DNA from: Paracoccus sp. MKU1
GTDB lineage: Bacteria; Pseudomonadota; Alphaproteobacteria; Rhodobacterales; Rhodobacteraceae
Assembly: GCF_001447385.1 (NCBI RefSeq)
Contig: NZ_LLWQ01000193.1
Coordinates: 124,001 to 188,000, forward strand
Direction of reading: 5' to 3'
DNA length: 64,000 nt
The notes under the pieces: model-generated
What the model was told of the DNA's origin: nothing
What the model saw: the letters and a program-made list of their open reading frames with translations, nothing else
Database searches by the model: none
Shown here: positions 9,474-19,606 of the stretch, piece after piece
Layout: every line of letters starts with the position of its first letter
How positions within the stretch are numbered: position 1 is the first letter of the stretch
Position numbers and translations under genes: made by a program

Positions 9474-11588
9474 TCAGCTCACCACCTGCTCGACCACCAC
9501 CAGAAGATGGCGGCCCTCCAGGGTGATGGTGGTTTCGTAAATGTCGTCGCGGTTGAAATCGGCCTCGATCACCGTGCGGTCGATCTCGTCGTCGCGTTCG
9601 TGGCGAAAGCGGATGCGGATGTCGTCATCGTCGAAATCCTCGCCATAGATCCGTTCGAACTCGTCCTCCTGCTTGTCCAGGATCCGCTCGAACAGGTCGT
9701 ATTTCGACATGCGCAGCCGGTCGCCGACCTTGAAATCCAGGATCTCGAAGCTGCGCGCCTCGACCACCGTCCCGGGCTCCGGCGGCGCCGGCGGCAGGAA
9801 CTCAAAGAGATCGTTTCCGCCGCCGCCTTCCAGGCAGGCCGGCGCATCGCCGAGGATGAAGTGATCGTCGCCCGAGCCGCCCCGCACCGCCTCCAAGCCG
9901 GTGATGACATCGGTGCCGATCTCGACCCCGACGGCAAGGCCGGCATCCAGGTCGATGAGCAGGCAATCTTCGGCGGCGGAATAGTCCAGCACATCCGTGC
10001 CCTCGCCGCCGTCGAGGCTGCTGCCGGCCCCGTCCAGCGCGGCGATCACATGGTCGTCGCCCGAGCCGGCGACCACCGCCTCGAAGCCGGCGATCGTGTC
10101 GTTGCCGATCTCCTCGCCGCTGGCACGGCCGGCCTCAAGGTCGATATGCAGGCTCTTGCTCGCAGCGGAATAGTCCAGCACATCCCTGCCCTCGCCGCCG
10201 TCGAGATGGTCGCCGGCACCGTCCAGCGCCGCGATGATATGGTCGTTGCCCCGCCCGCCGCGGACCACGTCGACGCCCGCGCCATCGTCAAGCACGTCAT
10301 CGCCCGCACCGCCTTCCAGAAGATCGTCGCCGGCACCGCCGACCAGCACGTCGTCGCCGGCGCCGCCATACAGGCTGTCATGGCCGCTGCCGCCGTCCAG
10401 AAGATCGTCTCCGGCTCCGCCCTCCAGAAGATCGTCGCCCGCCTCGCCATGCAGGATGTCATCGCCGGCCTGGCCGAAAAGCCGGTCGTTTCCCGCCCCG
10501 CCCCACAGGTGATCGTCGCCGGCGCCGCCGAAGATCACATCGTCGCCGGCGCCGCCCAGCACCGTGTCGTCGCCTGCGCCCGCCAGGACATGATCGTCGC
10601 CGCGCCCGCCGCGCACGACATCGTTGCCGCCGCCCGCATCGATGTTGTCGTCGCCGTCGCGGCCGTCGATATCGTCGGCGCACAGGCTGCCGAGCAGGTT
10701 GTCGTCCTGATCGCTGCCTTGCAGGAAATGCCGCTCGAAGACCGAAAGATGCGCGGTCTGGGTGACGAAGGCCGCGCCGTCGCCGATCTGATAGCTCAGC
10801 GTGACCGGGCCGCTGAAATCCGGATCGGGGATATAGCTCCAGCCGGTTTCGGTGCGGATCACCTCGCCCGCCGAGGCGGTGACGTCCTGCACCGACAGCA
10901 GATCGCCGTCGGGATCCTCGGCATGGCGCAGCAACTGGCCCAGCCCGATCGCCAGCACCGCACAAGAGGCCAACTCGCCCAGATTGACCGGACCCGAAAG
11001 GCGCGGCGCGCGGTTGCCCGCCTCGGGCAGCGGCGCGACGGGCTTGTCCTCGTCGGGCTCCGCCGGCGGATCGGCAGGACGGTCGCCCGGCTGCGAGGCC
11101 TGGCCGATCCCCGGCGCCGGGCTGACCGGCGCGGCGGCGGCAATGCGGTTGTCATTGGCGGCGATACGGCTGGCGGAAACCGGCAGGGCCTGCTCCCAAG
11201 GCAGCAACAGGCTCGGCGCCTCGACCTGCACCGATTTCACCGGAGCCGCGGGACCGGGGGCGAAGCCCGACGGACCGGTATCGACCGGCGGCGGCTCCGG
11301 TGCCGGCGCGTCGCCCTCGGGCTGCCGGGCCGGCGCGCGGGGCGCGGCCGGGGCCGCCATCGCCAGGTCGGGCGGTGCCGAGTCCTCTATGGTCGCGCGG
11401 GGCGGGGATGGCGCCTTGTCCTGTCCCCAGGCCGGAAAGATGGATTTCAGATACAGGCCCAGCCATATCAGGGCCGCACCGACCACATAGGGGGTGCGGG
11501 TTTCCTGTTCGCCGGCCTTGGCCGCATAGCGTTCCGCGGGGACCGTTTCGGCCGCATCGGCCCGCATGCCCTTGACGTTGATGATCAT
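9474..11588 (-). CDS. RTX/cadherin-like calcium-binding protein with one membrane segment
   Basis: A 704-residue protein of unknown role inside the type I secretion operon. Order of parts: a charged 33-residue N-terminus; one hydrophobic helix near 35-52 (YVVGAALIWLGLYLKSIFPA); a Pro/Ala-rich linker to about 200; a cadherin-like domain near 205-285 (DPDGDLLSVQDV, WSYIPDPDFSGPVTLSYQIG); RTX nonapeptides (GGxGxDxxx) near 290-450 and again in two larger repeats to 590; and a C-terminal domain rich in Asp/Glu ending LLVVVEQVVS. Exported RTX substrates normally lack an N-terminal membrane helix, so it may be a tethered calcium-binding partner of the exporter or of the peroxidase (inference). Its ATG overlaps the stop of the ABC gene by 4 bases, implying coupled translation. 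Confidence 0.85.
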   Translation of the reverse strand: MIINVKGMRADAAETVPAERYAAKAGEQETRTPYVVGAALIWLGLYLKSIFPAWGQDKAPSPPRATIEDSAPPDLAMAAPAAPRAPARQPEGDAPAPEPPPVDTGPSGFAPGPAAPVKSVQVEAPSLLLPWEQALPVSASRIAANDNRIAAAAPVSPAPGIGQASQPGDRPADPPAEPDEDKPVAPLPEAGNRAPRLSGPVNLGELASCAVLAIGLGQLLRHAEDPDGDLLSVQDVTASAGEVIRTETGWSYIPDPDFSGPVTLSYQIGDGAAFVTQTAHLSVFERHFLQGSDQDDNLLGSLCADDIDGRDGDDNIDAGGGNDVVRGGRGDDHVLAGAGDDTVLGGAGDDVIFGGAGDDHLWGGAGNDRLFGQAGDDILHGEAGDDLLEGGAGDDLLDGGSGHDSLYGGAGDDVLVGGAGDDLLEGGAGDDVLDDGAGVDVVRGGRGNDHIIAALDGAGDHLDGGEGRDVLDYSAASKSLHIDLEAGRASGEEIGNDTIAGFEAVVAGSGDDHVIAALDGAGSSLDGGEGTDVLDYSAAEDCLLIDLDAGLAVGVEIGTDVITGLEAVRGGSGDDHFILGDAPACLEGGGGNDLFEFLPPAPPEPGTVVEARSFEILDFKVGDRLRMSKYDLFERILDKQEDEFERIYGEDFDDDDIRIRFRHERDDEIDRTVIEADFNRDDIYETTITLEGRHLLVVVEQVVS

Positions 11589-13348
11589 GCCGTGACGCGC
11601 GCCGTTGCCGGGGCACGCTCCTTTCTGTCGGTTTGCGCGACCTCGGGCTCGACCCGCACCGGGCGCGCGATGATGTCCTCCTTGGGACCGAAGGCGGTCA
11701 TCCGGCCGTTCTGGATCACCGCCACCAGATCGACCGCCGCCAAGGCGCTGGGGCGATGCGCGATCACCACCGCGATGCCGCCGCGCGCCTTGACCGCGTT
11801 GATGGCGGCGGTCAGCGCCGCCTCGCCCTCGCCGTCGAGATTCGAGTTCGGCTCGTCCAGCACCACGACGAAAGGATCGCCGTAAAGCGCGCGGGCCAGG
11901 CCGATGCGCTGGCGCTGGCCGCCCGAAAGCGCAAGACCCATCGGACCCAGCGCCGTGTGATAGCCGTCGGGCAGGCGCACGATCATCTCATGCACGCCGG
12001 CGGCCTTGGCGGCCTCGACGATGCGGCGCGGATCGGGGTTTTCCTCGAGACGGGCGATGTTTTCCTGGATGTCGCCCTCCAGCAGCGCCACCTCTTGCGG
12101 CAGATAGCCGATATGGCGGCCCAGCGTCTCGTCGTCCCATTGCGCCAGTTCGGCATCGTCCAGCCGGACGCCGCCGCGCAGCGCCGGCCAGATCCCGGTC
12201 AGGGCGCGCGCCAGCGTGGTCTTGCCGCCGCCGCTGGGACCGATCACCCCCAGCGCCTGGCCCGGCGACAGGGCGAAGCTCACCTCGCTCAGCAGCACGC
12301 GGCCGGAATCGGGCGCGGCGACGGTGACGTTCTCGACCTTCAGCGAGCGGCAGGGGGCGGGCAAGGGCATCGGCTCGTCGGCCTCGGCCAGCGCGACCAC
12401 CGTGTCGCGCAGCCGCCCGAAGGCGGCGCGCGCGACCACCACGCCCTTCCAGTTGGCGATGGCCATGTCGATCGGCGCCAGCGCCCGGGCCGAGGCGACC
12501 GAGGCGGCGATGATCGCGCCGGGCGACAGCTCGCCCCGGATGGTCAGGAAGGCGCCCAGCCCCAGCACCGCCGATTGCAGGATCATCCGCAGCACCCGCG
12601 AGATCGCGCCGAAGGTGCCGCCGACATCGTTCGCCCGCGTCTGCAAGCTCAGATGCTCGTCATTGGCGCGGGCAAAGCGCATCACGGCGCGGGCGCCAAA
12701 GCCCATGGCCTTGACGATCTCGGCGTTGCGGGCATTGGAATCGGCGATGGCGTTGCGGGCGATCATCGCTTTTTGCGACGCCTCGTTCAGGCGCCGGGTC
12801 ATCAGTTCGGTCACGATGGTCAGCACCGCCAGCACGAAGGCGCCGCCCAGCGTCAGCGCCCCCAGCCAGGGATGCAGCACATAGACGAAAGCCACGAACA
12901 GCGGCACCCAGGGCAGGTCGAACAGCGCCACCGGCCCCTGGCTGCCCAGAAAGCCGCGCACCGTATCGACATCGCGCCCCCGCTCCAGCGCCTCGGAGGT
13001 GGAAAAGCCGAAGCGCGGCATGTCGATGGCCACCTGATGCGCCAGCGGCGCCAGCCTGCGGTCCAGCCGCGCCCCGATCCGCACCAGGATCTGCGAGCGA
13101 AGGATGTCGAACAACCCCTGCGAGAAATACAGCCCGATGGCCAGGACCGAGATCGCCAGCAGCGTCGGCACGCTGCCGCTGGTCAGGGCCCGGTCGTAGA
13201 TCTGCAACATGTAAAAGGCACCGGTCAGCGCCAGGACGCTGATGATGCCCGATATTCCGAACAGAAAGACCAGAACGGCGCGATAGCCCCGGATCAGATT
13301 CGCCGCGCCCCGGCGCTTCGCCGCCTTCGTCATGTCCCTGCCACGCAT
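11585..13348 (-). CDS. type I secretion permease/ATPase (PrtD/HlyB type)
   Basis: Inner-membrane ABC exporter that drives RTX substrates through the HlyD-TolC conduit. It has 587 residues. The N-terminal half is a six-helix ABC transmembrane domain (first helix VLVFLFGISGIISVLALTGA). The ATPase domain has Walker A GPSGGGKTTLARAL near 368, signature LSGGQRQRIGLARAL near 473, Walker B FVVVLDEPNSNLDG near 490 and the H-loop VIAHRPSAL. There is no N-terminal peptidase C39 domain, which fits the PrtD class that uses C-terminal secretion signals. An alternative start five codons later (13333) has its own AGGGA. It follows the peroxidase gene by 75 bases, so the peroxidase is its obvious cargo. Confidence 0.93.
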   Translation of the reverse strand: MRGRDMTKAAKRRGAANLIRGYRAVLVFLFGISGIISVLALTGAFYMLQIYDRALTSGSVPTLLAISVLAIGLYFSQGLFDILRSQILVRIGARLDRRLAPLAHQVAIDMPRFGFSTSEALERGRDVDTVRGFLGSQGPVALFDLPWVPLFVAFVYVLHPWLGALTLGGAFVLAVLTIVTELMTRRLNEASQKAMIARNAIADSNARNAEIVKAMGFGARAVMRFARANDEHLSLQTRANDVGGTFGAISRVLRMILQSAVLGLGAFLTIRGELSPGAIIAASVASARALAPIDMAIANWKGVVVARAAFGRLRDTVVALAEADEPMPLPAPCRSLKVENVTVAAPDSGRVLLSEVSFALSPGQALGVIGPSGGGKTTLARALTGIWPALRGGVRLDDAELAQWDDETLGRHIGYLPQEVALLEGDIQENIARLEENPDPRRIVEAAKAAGVHEMIVRLPDGYHTALGPMGLALSGGQRQRIGLARALYGDPFVVVLDEPNSNLDGEGEAALTAAINAVKARGGIAVVIAHRPSALAAVDLVAVIQNGRMTAFGPKEDIIARPVRVEPEVAQTDRKERAPATARVTA

Positions 13349-13423
13349 CTGCGTTCACCTGTTGACTTGTCTTGGGGAAAAGGGCCCGCCGGTCTCCTGG
13401 GCACCGGCCGGCGGGCTGCGGCC

Positions 13424-16400
13424 CTAGAGGTTGAAATCGTTCCCGGTCAGTGCATGCGACCCCTTGATGCTGATGCGGAAATCGGCCCCGTCATCGCCGG
13501 TCGTGTTGCCGATCACGACCGTATAGTCGCCATCCTCCCTCGACTCGTGAACGATCATCACCTGGCCGCGTGCGGTAAAGGTCTCGGCGGTGACGAGAGT
13601 GAAGGATTGCTTGCCGGCCGTCCCGGCATCGGCGTCCATGCCGGAAAGATCGACCCGGTCGCCGGGCTGGAAGCCGGTGATCGTGTCGCCATCCGCATCC
13701 TGCGCCGACAGGAAACGGAAGATGTCCTTGCCGCCGCCGCCATCCATCACATTGACCGCCCGGCTGGCGGTGATCACGTCGTCGCCCGAGCCGGTGACGA
13801 TGTTCTCGACGCTCCAGAGCGTGTCGGTGCCGGTCTCGGCGCTGCTCACGCTGCCCCGGCCCATGAAGCCGGTGCCCAGATCGGCGGTGACGTTGGCCGA
13901 GATCGCGGACATGTCCAGCGTGTCCTCGCCCTCCTCGCCGTAATAGACGTCGTTGCCGTCACCCCGGCTGGCGATGAACATGTCGTTGCCCGCCCCGCCG
14001 AAGGCGGTGTCGGCCCCGGCGCCGCCGGTGATCATGTCGTCGCCATCGCCGCCGAAGATGCGGTCGTTGCCGCCGTCGCCATACATCATGTCGGCCCCGG
14101 CGCCGCCGAACATGTCGTCCGCGCCATCACCGCCGAACATGACGTCCCGGCCGCCCTTGCCGTCGAGGAAGTCATGGCCGGCACCGCCGCGGATGATGTC
14201 CGCGCCGTCATCGCCGGTCAGCACATCCGCGCCGTCGCCGCCGATCAGGCTCAGCCCGGCCACGGTTCCGCCGTCGCCGCCGGCCTCATCGTCCAAAGGG
14301 CCTTCGCCATCGTCCGGATCGTCCGCAGGCGCCTGCACCGCCGGGCCGGCGGCGGCGGTGAAGGTGACCGTGCCGCCCTCGCCCGCCAGCGTGGTGGTGC
14401 CGTCGGGGTTCTGCGAGACGGCATGGGCCGTGCCCTCGGGCATCTCGACCACGTCCTGCTCGCGCAGCTGCCCCAGGATCGTGTCCTGCCCGCCATTGGT
14501 CCGGAACAGCACCCGATGCGCCGAGGTCAGGTTCGAGATGTCCACCACATCGTCGCCCGCGCCGCCCTCGAGCGTGATGGTGCTGTAGGACAGGCTGGTC
14601 CCGGCAAAGTCGCCATGCACCTGGAAGGTGTCGCCGCCGCCCATGCCGCTGATGACGATTTCCTCGATCGCCTGCATCACCGCCACGGCCGAGGCATAGT
14701 TGGTGCCGTTGCGGGTGATGATGATCTCGGTCCCGGCCGGGACGTTGCCGTTCAGCACCTGGTTGTTGTTGGCATTGCTGAAGGCACGCCATGCGGCCAG
14801 CGTCCAGATGTGATAGGTCTCGGCGGTTTCGTCGCCGGTCAGATGGATGGTATCGGTGCCGGCGCCGCCGTTGACGGTATCGCGCCCGTCGCCGGCGTTC
14901 CAGCGGATCAGGTCGTCGCCGTCGCCGCCGTTCACCACGTCCGGGGCCACCCCGCCGATCAGCGTGTCATTGCCGGCGCCGCCGTTCAGCTGATCGGTCG
15001 CCGCGCCGCCATCCAGCAGGTCGTCGCCATTGCCGCCGTTCAGCGTGTCGCCACCATTGCCGCCCAGCAAGGTATCGTCGCCCGCGCCGCCGTTCAGCGT
15101 ATCCGTGCCGCCGAGCCCCTCGATCAGGTCCGCGCCGCTGGTGCCGTCGAACAGGTTCGGCTGGCCGTTGCCGACCAGATGGGCCCCGACCGGAGAGCTG
15201 GCCGCCGAAACCACCTCCTCGGCCTTGCCGAAGCCGTCGGTATAGCGCGCCACCACCCGCAGCTGGGTGTTCACATGCGCAAGGCCCGGCGTGAACGAGC
15301 TGCCGGTCGCCCCGGCGATATCGGCCCAGGCGCCACCGATGAAGTTTTGCCATTGCACGCTCATCGTCGCCATGTCGATGCCGTCGGCATCGGCGATGCC
15401 GCTGAGATCGGCGGTCAGGGCCTGCCCCTGGGTGGGGGTGGCGTCGCTGAGCAGCGGCTGCCCGGTCGGGGCCGCGTTGAACAGGTCCGAGACGTTGACG
15501 GTCACATCGCCGAATTGCAGCACCTCGATGTTGCGCAGCGTGTCGATCCCGTCCGAGACGCGGTTGCGGTTGGTGATCGGGTCGATCACGCCCACGGTCT
15601 GGTCCAGGTGCTCGACGCGGATGCTGCCATCGGTATTGCGCGACACGTCGTAATTCTCGAACAGATCCCAGAACACGGCCGTGTCGGTGCCGCTGTCGTC
15701 CCACAGGATCTCGCGCGCGATATGCAGTTGCCCGGGGTTATAGACCCGCTCCAGCATCAGCATGTCCAGCGTCCGGCCGCCATGCAGCACATTGCCGGCC
15801 GGATCGGTGACCACGGTGGACATGCCCTCGGCGGAGGCGATCTCGTTGCCGCCGGCGTCGCGGATGCTGATGCGCACGTTCAGCCAGGCATCGCCGTCGA
15901 TGACGTCATTGCCGCCGCGCCCCTCGATCAGGTCGCTGCCGCCGCCGCCCAGCAGGATGTTGCCGCCCGAGAAGATCATCTTCTCGGCGCCCGAGCCGTC
16001 GGCCCAATATGCGCCCAGCCGCATCAGATCGAGCGTGACGATCTGGTCCAGCCCGGCGATGCGGTCGATCCCGGCCTGATCCAGCTCGTTATGCAGGAAG
16101 TTGCCCTCGGGCGTCGGGTCGGGGGTCAGCCCGGCATCGCCCTCCTCGTCGCTGCGGTCGTCGCCGCGCAGCACGTCGTCATGTCTCCAGCCCGACAGCG
16201 CCTCGACCTGGCTGAAGCGGTCGCGCAGCACCTCCAGCGGCAGGGTGGCGAAGACGGGGAAATTCATGTCGGCCACGGCCGGAACCGCCTGGCCCTTGAA
16301 CGCCACCCAGTCATGGCCCCACATGCCGATGAACTTCTGGATGCCTTCGCCGGCGATCATGATGTCGTCGCCGGAATCGGCGTCGTAATCGGTATCGCCG

Positions 16401-19400
16401 CTGCCGCCGTTCAGCACGTCATGGCCGATGATCGACGAGTTGAAGAAGATGTCGCCATTGTCGCCGGCGATATAGTCGAACAGGCCATCGCCCTCGACCC
16501 AATCGTTGCCCTCGTTGCCGAACAGCACGTCGGAACCGTTGCCGCCCATCAGGAAGTCGTCGCCGGTGCCCGCCCGGATCTCCGAACCGTCCGGGCCGGT
16601 CATCAGGAAATCCTTGCCCGAGCCGCCAAAGATCAGCGCCATACCCGAGCCGCCGTGGATCACGTCATTGCCGGCATCGCCGTGCAGCATATCGGTTTCG
16701 CCGATATCGGTCCCGGAATTGGTGATGACATCGTCGCCATCGCCGCCATGGACGATATCGACGCCATAGCCGGCCTCGATCCGGTCGTCGCCGCCGAAGC
16801 CGCGCACCGCATCGTCGCCACCGCCGGCGATGATGGTGTCATTGCCCTCGGTCCCGGCGATGGTGGTGTGATCGGCACCGTTGTAGCGGATGAAGTTCGG
16901 CGCGCGCTCGACCAGGCTCGACAGCGCCTCCAGCGTCGGATTGTCATGCACCGGATCCACATGCCCGAACTGCGCCTGCTTGGCCGCATCGACGTAAAGC
17001 ACATGGTCGGGGATCGAGAAGACGTCGCCGGGCAGGGCAAAGCCCGTCTCGCCCAGGTCGGTATTGCGCATCACGATCGAGGCCAGCGAGTTGTTCTCCA
17101 GCTCGGTCAGCAGGTTCAGCCCCTGCACCCGCGACAGGTAATAGAAGCGGTCGGCATGTTGCAGGTTCTCCATCTGCAATTCGAAGATGAAGGCGAAGGT
17201 CGAGCCCAGCATGCCGCCAAAGGGCATCTTCTTCTCGGCCAGGCCACCGACCCACAGATCGACATCATCCAGCCCACCCCTGCGGTCCGCATATTCGCCG
17301 GCCGCGTTCAGGAAGGCCAGCCGGTCGGCCGGGGCGGAAATCACCCGCGCCACGCCGCCCTCGAACACGGTCTGGTCGGTGCCGAAGACGATGGCCATGG
17401 CGGCGGCGCGCTTGCCCGCCACCGTCTCCTCGCCGGTAATCAGGTCATGGGTCCCATAGGCGGCGATGAAGTTGACGATGGATTCGGGATTCTTCAGGTT
17501 GACCGCGAAATCGACCCAGTTGTCATAGGGCTTGAGCTGGCTGTCGCCGCCGGCCATCTCCATGAACTGCTGCCGTGCCTCGTTCAGCGTCGGCATCCCG
17601 GTGTCGCGGCCGCGGGCGATGTTGATCGCCGCCAGGTCCAGCGGAATGCCCACCAGCTGGTTGCGCAGCACATTGGTGACGAACTCGTCGATCTCGTTGC
17701 CGACCTGTCCGGCCATGCCGCGCAGGATGGCGCCCGCCGCCTGGTGGTGATCCATCGTCTCGGAGCCGAAGGCCAGCGGGTTGAGGAAGGCGTCGAACAG
17801 CGCCAGGTGATCGGCGCTGCCATCGGCATGGATCCGGTCCACCGTCTCGTTCAGCATGGAATGGCCGAAGCGATAGACCACATGGGCGAATTCGGCAAAG
17901 ATCGCCGGGTCGATCTCGACATCCGGCTGCACCATGAAGACGTCCACGTCCGGCTGCGCCTTGCGGGCGAATTCCTCGAAGACCAGGTGCTGATACTGCA
18001 TCTCGGTGCTGAAGCGCGCGGCCTGGAACAGCCGCTCGCCGTCCCAGTTGCCCTCGGCGTCGCGCCATTCGGCGATGAAATCCGCGTCGCCGGTGGCCAG
18101 GATCACCTGCTTGACATGCTCGACCAGCCGGTTGTGCTCGGCATGAAAGACGAAATGCACCGCGGTCAGGCCGATATTCTCGTTCCCGCGGCCGTCGCCG
18201 GTGATGTAATGCGCATCCAGCATCTCGTCGTCATAGGAATCGCGGTTGCCGCGCGCGTCGAAGCCGCCGGAATAGCCGGTGGCGTCGTCGCCATCGGGCA
18301 CCAGCGCGCCGCCCGCCACCACCGGCACCGCATTATGGGCGATATCGTCCAGGAAGGCATTGCCGGTGCGGGCGGCCGAGACCGTCTCGCCCGGCTCGAT
18401 CACGTTGCCGCCGAACAGCACCGTGCCGGGCGGCAGCTGGATCGCGGAGGGATTGACCGGATCGGACAGATTGCCCTCGACCCAGATCGGCACCCCCTCC
18501 ACGTCGAAGGCCGCCAGGATCTGCGGCAGGCCACCGGGGCCGCGAATGAACTCGCCATAGGGGTCGGTCAGCAGCACCGGCACCGCGCCGACATCCATGT
18601 CGGTCAGCTCGATCCCCAGCAGCTCGCGGGCCTGCGCCTTGACATCGCCCCAGGTCGCCAGCCCCCGCGCGCCATCCAGCAGCCTGCCGGTCGCCAGCGG
18701 CCCCTCCGGCCCCGCCTCGTATTCCCGCAGGAAGACCTGATGCGAGGGGTGCGAGGTATAGGTCTGGTTCTGGTCCACCCAGGGCGTGGTCACGTTGGCC
18801 GCACCCTCGCCGGTGGTGGCGCGGGTCATGGCCATGAAATTGCTGTGCGGCGTGGCCGGGTCATACAGCGGATCGTCGGGCTGCAACGGGATATAGACCG
18901 TGCCATGGCCGCCCTTCTTCACCAGATCCAGCCCATGGTCGAAGAACTGGCCGAACAGCGTGAACCAGGCGTTGTACGAGGCCGAGAGCCCTTCGTCCGG
19001 CGCCACGTTGGGCAGCTTGATGGTCGGGCCGTCCATCTCGATCCCATGCTGGTCCAGCAACTGGGCCAGCTGCGCCTGGGCGACGGCATGGGCCGGGCTG
19101 CCCGGCACGGTCCCCTTGACCAGCGAATGCGCATCCACCACGCCTTGCATCGCCGTGGTCAGCTCGGCCCCCTCGGCCCCGGCATGGCGCAGCGCGGCGG
19201 CGATGGCGGCCGGATTGTCCAGCGTCTGGTCCACGATCAGGTTGGATATCAGCCGCGGATCGGCATCCACCACGGTCCCGGGCTGAAAGCCGGGGCTGGT
19301 CGGACTGCCGGGCGTATAATCGTTGTTGTTCAGCCAGACCGGGTTTTCCGGCGTGCCGAACATCATCGTGTCATCGGCCTCGTTGCGCCAGTTCGGATCG

Positions 19401-19606
19401 GTCAGGCGCAGGAATTCCTCGTGCGAGGCGCCCCATCTTTCGCGACCCGGCACCAGATTGTTGTCGCTGCCATCGACCGTGCGCAGCCCATGGGGCAACA
19501 GCGGACTGTCCACCAGCTCGGTCAGCGGCGTGCCCGCCGCATGGGCCTCGGCGATCTTGATCTGTTCGAGAATGAATTCCAGGTCGTGCCTGATCAGCGT
19601 TACCAT
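13424..19606 (-). CDS. giant RTX animal-type haem peroxidase (probable T1SS cargo)
   Basis: A 2060-residue predicted secreted peroxidase. Residues about 120-860 are an animal-type (peroxidase-cyclooxygenase superfamily) haem domain: distal histidine in GQFFDHGLDLV near 223, the segment WVDQNQTYTSHPSHQVF near 280, and proximal histidine in VVYRFGHSMLNE near 582. From about 915 come RTX repeats (GGxGxDxxx), an Ig/Big-like module near 1400 (WQNFIGGAWADIAGATG), more RTX near 1480-1570 and 1790-1870, and a serralysin-type C-terminus (ITGFQPGDRVDLSG). It has no signal peptide, as expected for type I export. RTX haem peroxidases such as MopA are linked to manganese oxidation in other alphaproteobacteria; whether this one shares that activity is inference. 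Start ATG 19606 follows GGAGGG. Confidence 0.93.
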   Translation of the reverse strand: MVTLIRHDLEFILEQIKIAEAHAAGTPLTELVDSPLLPHGLRTVDGSDNNLVPGRERWGASHEEFLRLTDPNWRNEADDTMMFGTPENPVWLNNNDYTPGSPTSPGFQPGTVVDADPRLISNLIVDQTLDNPAAIAAALRHAGAEGAELTTAMQGVVDAHSLVKGTVPGSPAHAVAQAQLAQLLDQHGIEMDGPTIKLPNVAPDEGLSASYNAWFTLFGQFFDHGLDLVKKGGHGTVYIPLQPDDPLYDPATPHSNFMAMTRATTGEGAANVTTPWVDQNQTYTSHPSHQVFLREYEAGPEGPLATGRLLDGARGLATWGDVKAQARELLGIELTDMDVGAVPVLLTDPYGEFIRGPGGLPQILAAFDVEGVPIWVEGNLSDPVNPSAIQLPPGTVLFGGNVIEPGETVSAARTGNAFLDDIAHNAVPVVAGGALVPDGDDATGYSGGFDARGNRDSYDDEMLDAHYITGDGRGNENIGLTAVHFVFHAEHNRLVEHVKQVILATGDADFIAEWRDAEGNWDGERLFQAARFSTEMQYQHLVFEEFARKAQPDVDVFMVQPDVEIDPAIFAEFAHVVYRFGHSMLNETVDRIHADGSADHLALFDAFLNPLAFGSETMDHHQAAGAILRGMAGQVGNEIDEFVTNVLRNQLVGIPLDLAAINIARGRDTGMPTLNEARQQFMEMAGGDSQLKPYDNWVDFAVNLKNPESIVNFIAAYGTHDLITGEETVAGKRAAAMAIVFGTDQTVFEGGVARVISAPADRLAFLNAAGEYADRRGGLDDVDLWVGGLAEKKMPFGGMLGSTFAFIFELQMENLQHADRFYYLSRVQGLNLLTELENNSLASIVMRNTDLGETGFALPGDVFSIPDHVLYVDAAKQAQFGHVDPVHDNPTLEALSSLVERAPNFIRYNGADHTTIAGTEGNDTIIAGGGDDAVRGFGGDDRIEAGYGVDIVHGGDGDDVITNSGTDIGETDMLHGDAGNDVIHGGSGMALIFGGSGKDFLMTGPDGSEIRAGTGDDFLMGGNGSDVLFGNEGNDWVEGDGLFDYIAGDNGDIFFNSSIIGHDVLNGGSGDTDYDADSGDDIMIAGEGIQKFIGMWGHDWVAFKGQAVPAVADMNFPVFATLPLEVLRDRFSQVEALSGWRHDDVLRGDDRSDEEGDAGLTPDPTPEGNFLHNELDQAGIDRIAGLDQIVTLDLMRLGAYWADGSGAEKMIFSGGNILLGGGGSDLIEGRGGNDVIDGDAWLNVRISIRDAGGNEIASAEGMSTVVTDPAGNVLHGGRTLDMLMLERVYNPGQLHIAREILWDDSGTDTAVFWDLFENYDVSRNTDGSIRVEHLDQTVGVIDPITNRNRVSDGIDTLRNIEVLQFGDVTVNVSDLFNAAPTGQPLLSDATPTQGQALTADLSGIADADGIDMATMSVQWQNFIGGAWADIAGATGSSFTPGLAHVNTQLRVVARYTDGFGKAEEVVSAASSPVGAHLVGNGQPNLFDGTSGADLIEGLGGTDTLNGGAGDDTLLGGNGGDTLNGGNGDDLLDGGAATDQLNGGAGNDTLIGGVAPDVVNGGDGDDLIRWNAGDGRDTVNGGAGTDTIHLTGDETAETYHIWTLAAWRAFSNANNNQVLNGNVPAGTEIIITRNGTNYASAVAVMQAIEEIVISGMGGGDTFQVHGDFAGTSLSYSTITLEGGAGDDVVDISNLTSAHRVLFRTNGGQDTILGQLREQDVVEMPEGTAHAVSQNPDGTTTLAGEGGTVTFTAAAGPAVQAPADDPDDGEGPLDDEAGGDGGTVAGLSLIGGDGADVLTGDDGADIIRGGAGHDFLDGKGGRDVMFGGDGADDMFGGAGADMMYGDGGNDRIFGGDGDDMITGGAGADTAFGGAGNDMFIASRGDGNDVYYGEEGEDTLDMSAISANVTADLGTGFMGRGSVSSAETGTDTLWSVENIVTGSGDDVITASRAVNVMDGGGGKDIFRFLSAQDADGDTITGFQPGDRVDLSGMDADAGTAGKQSFTLVTAETFTARGQVMIVHESREDGDYTVVIGNTTGDDGADFRISIKGSHALTGNDFNL

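Noticed and set aside
9900-10620. Tandem DNA repeat of mobile origin.
   Set aside because: The periodicity is 27 bases and in frame: it encodes RTX nonapeptides GGxGxDxxx.
8049-11885. A 1278-residue plus-strand frame across hlyD and the RTX protein.
   Set aside because: Antisense shadow of GC-rich coding sequence with no recognisable domain.
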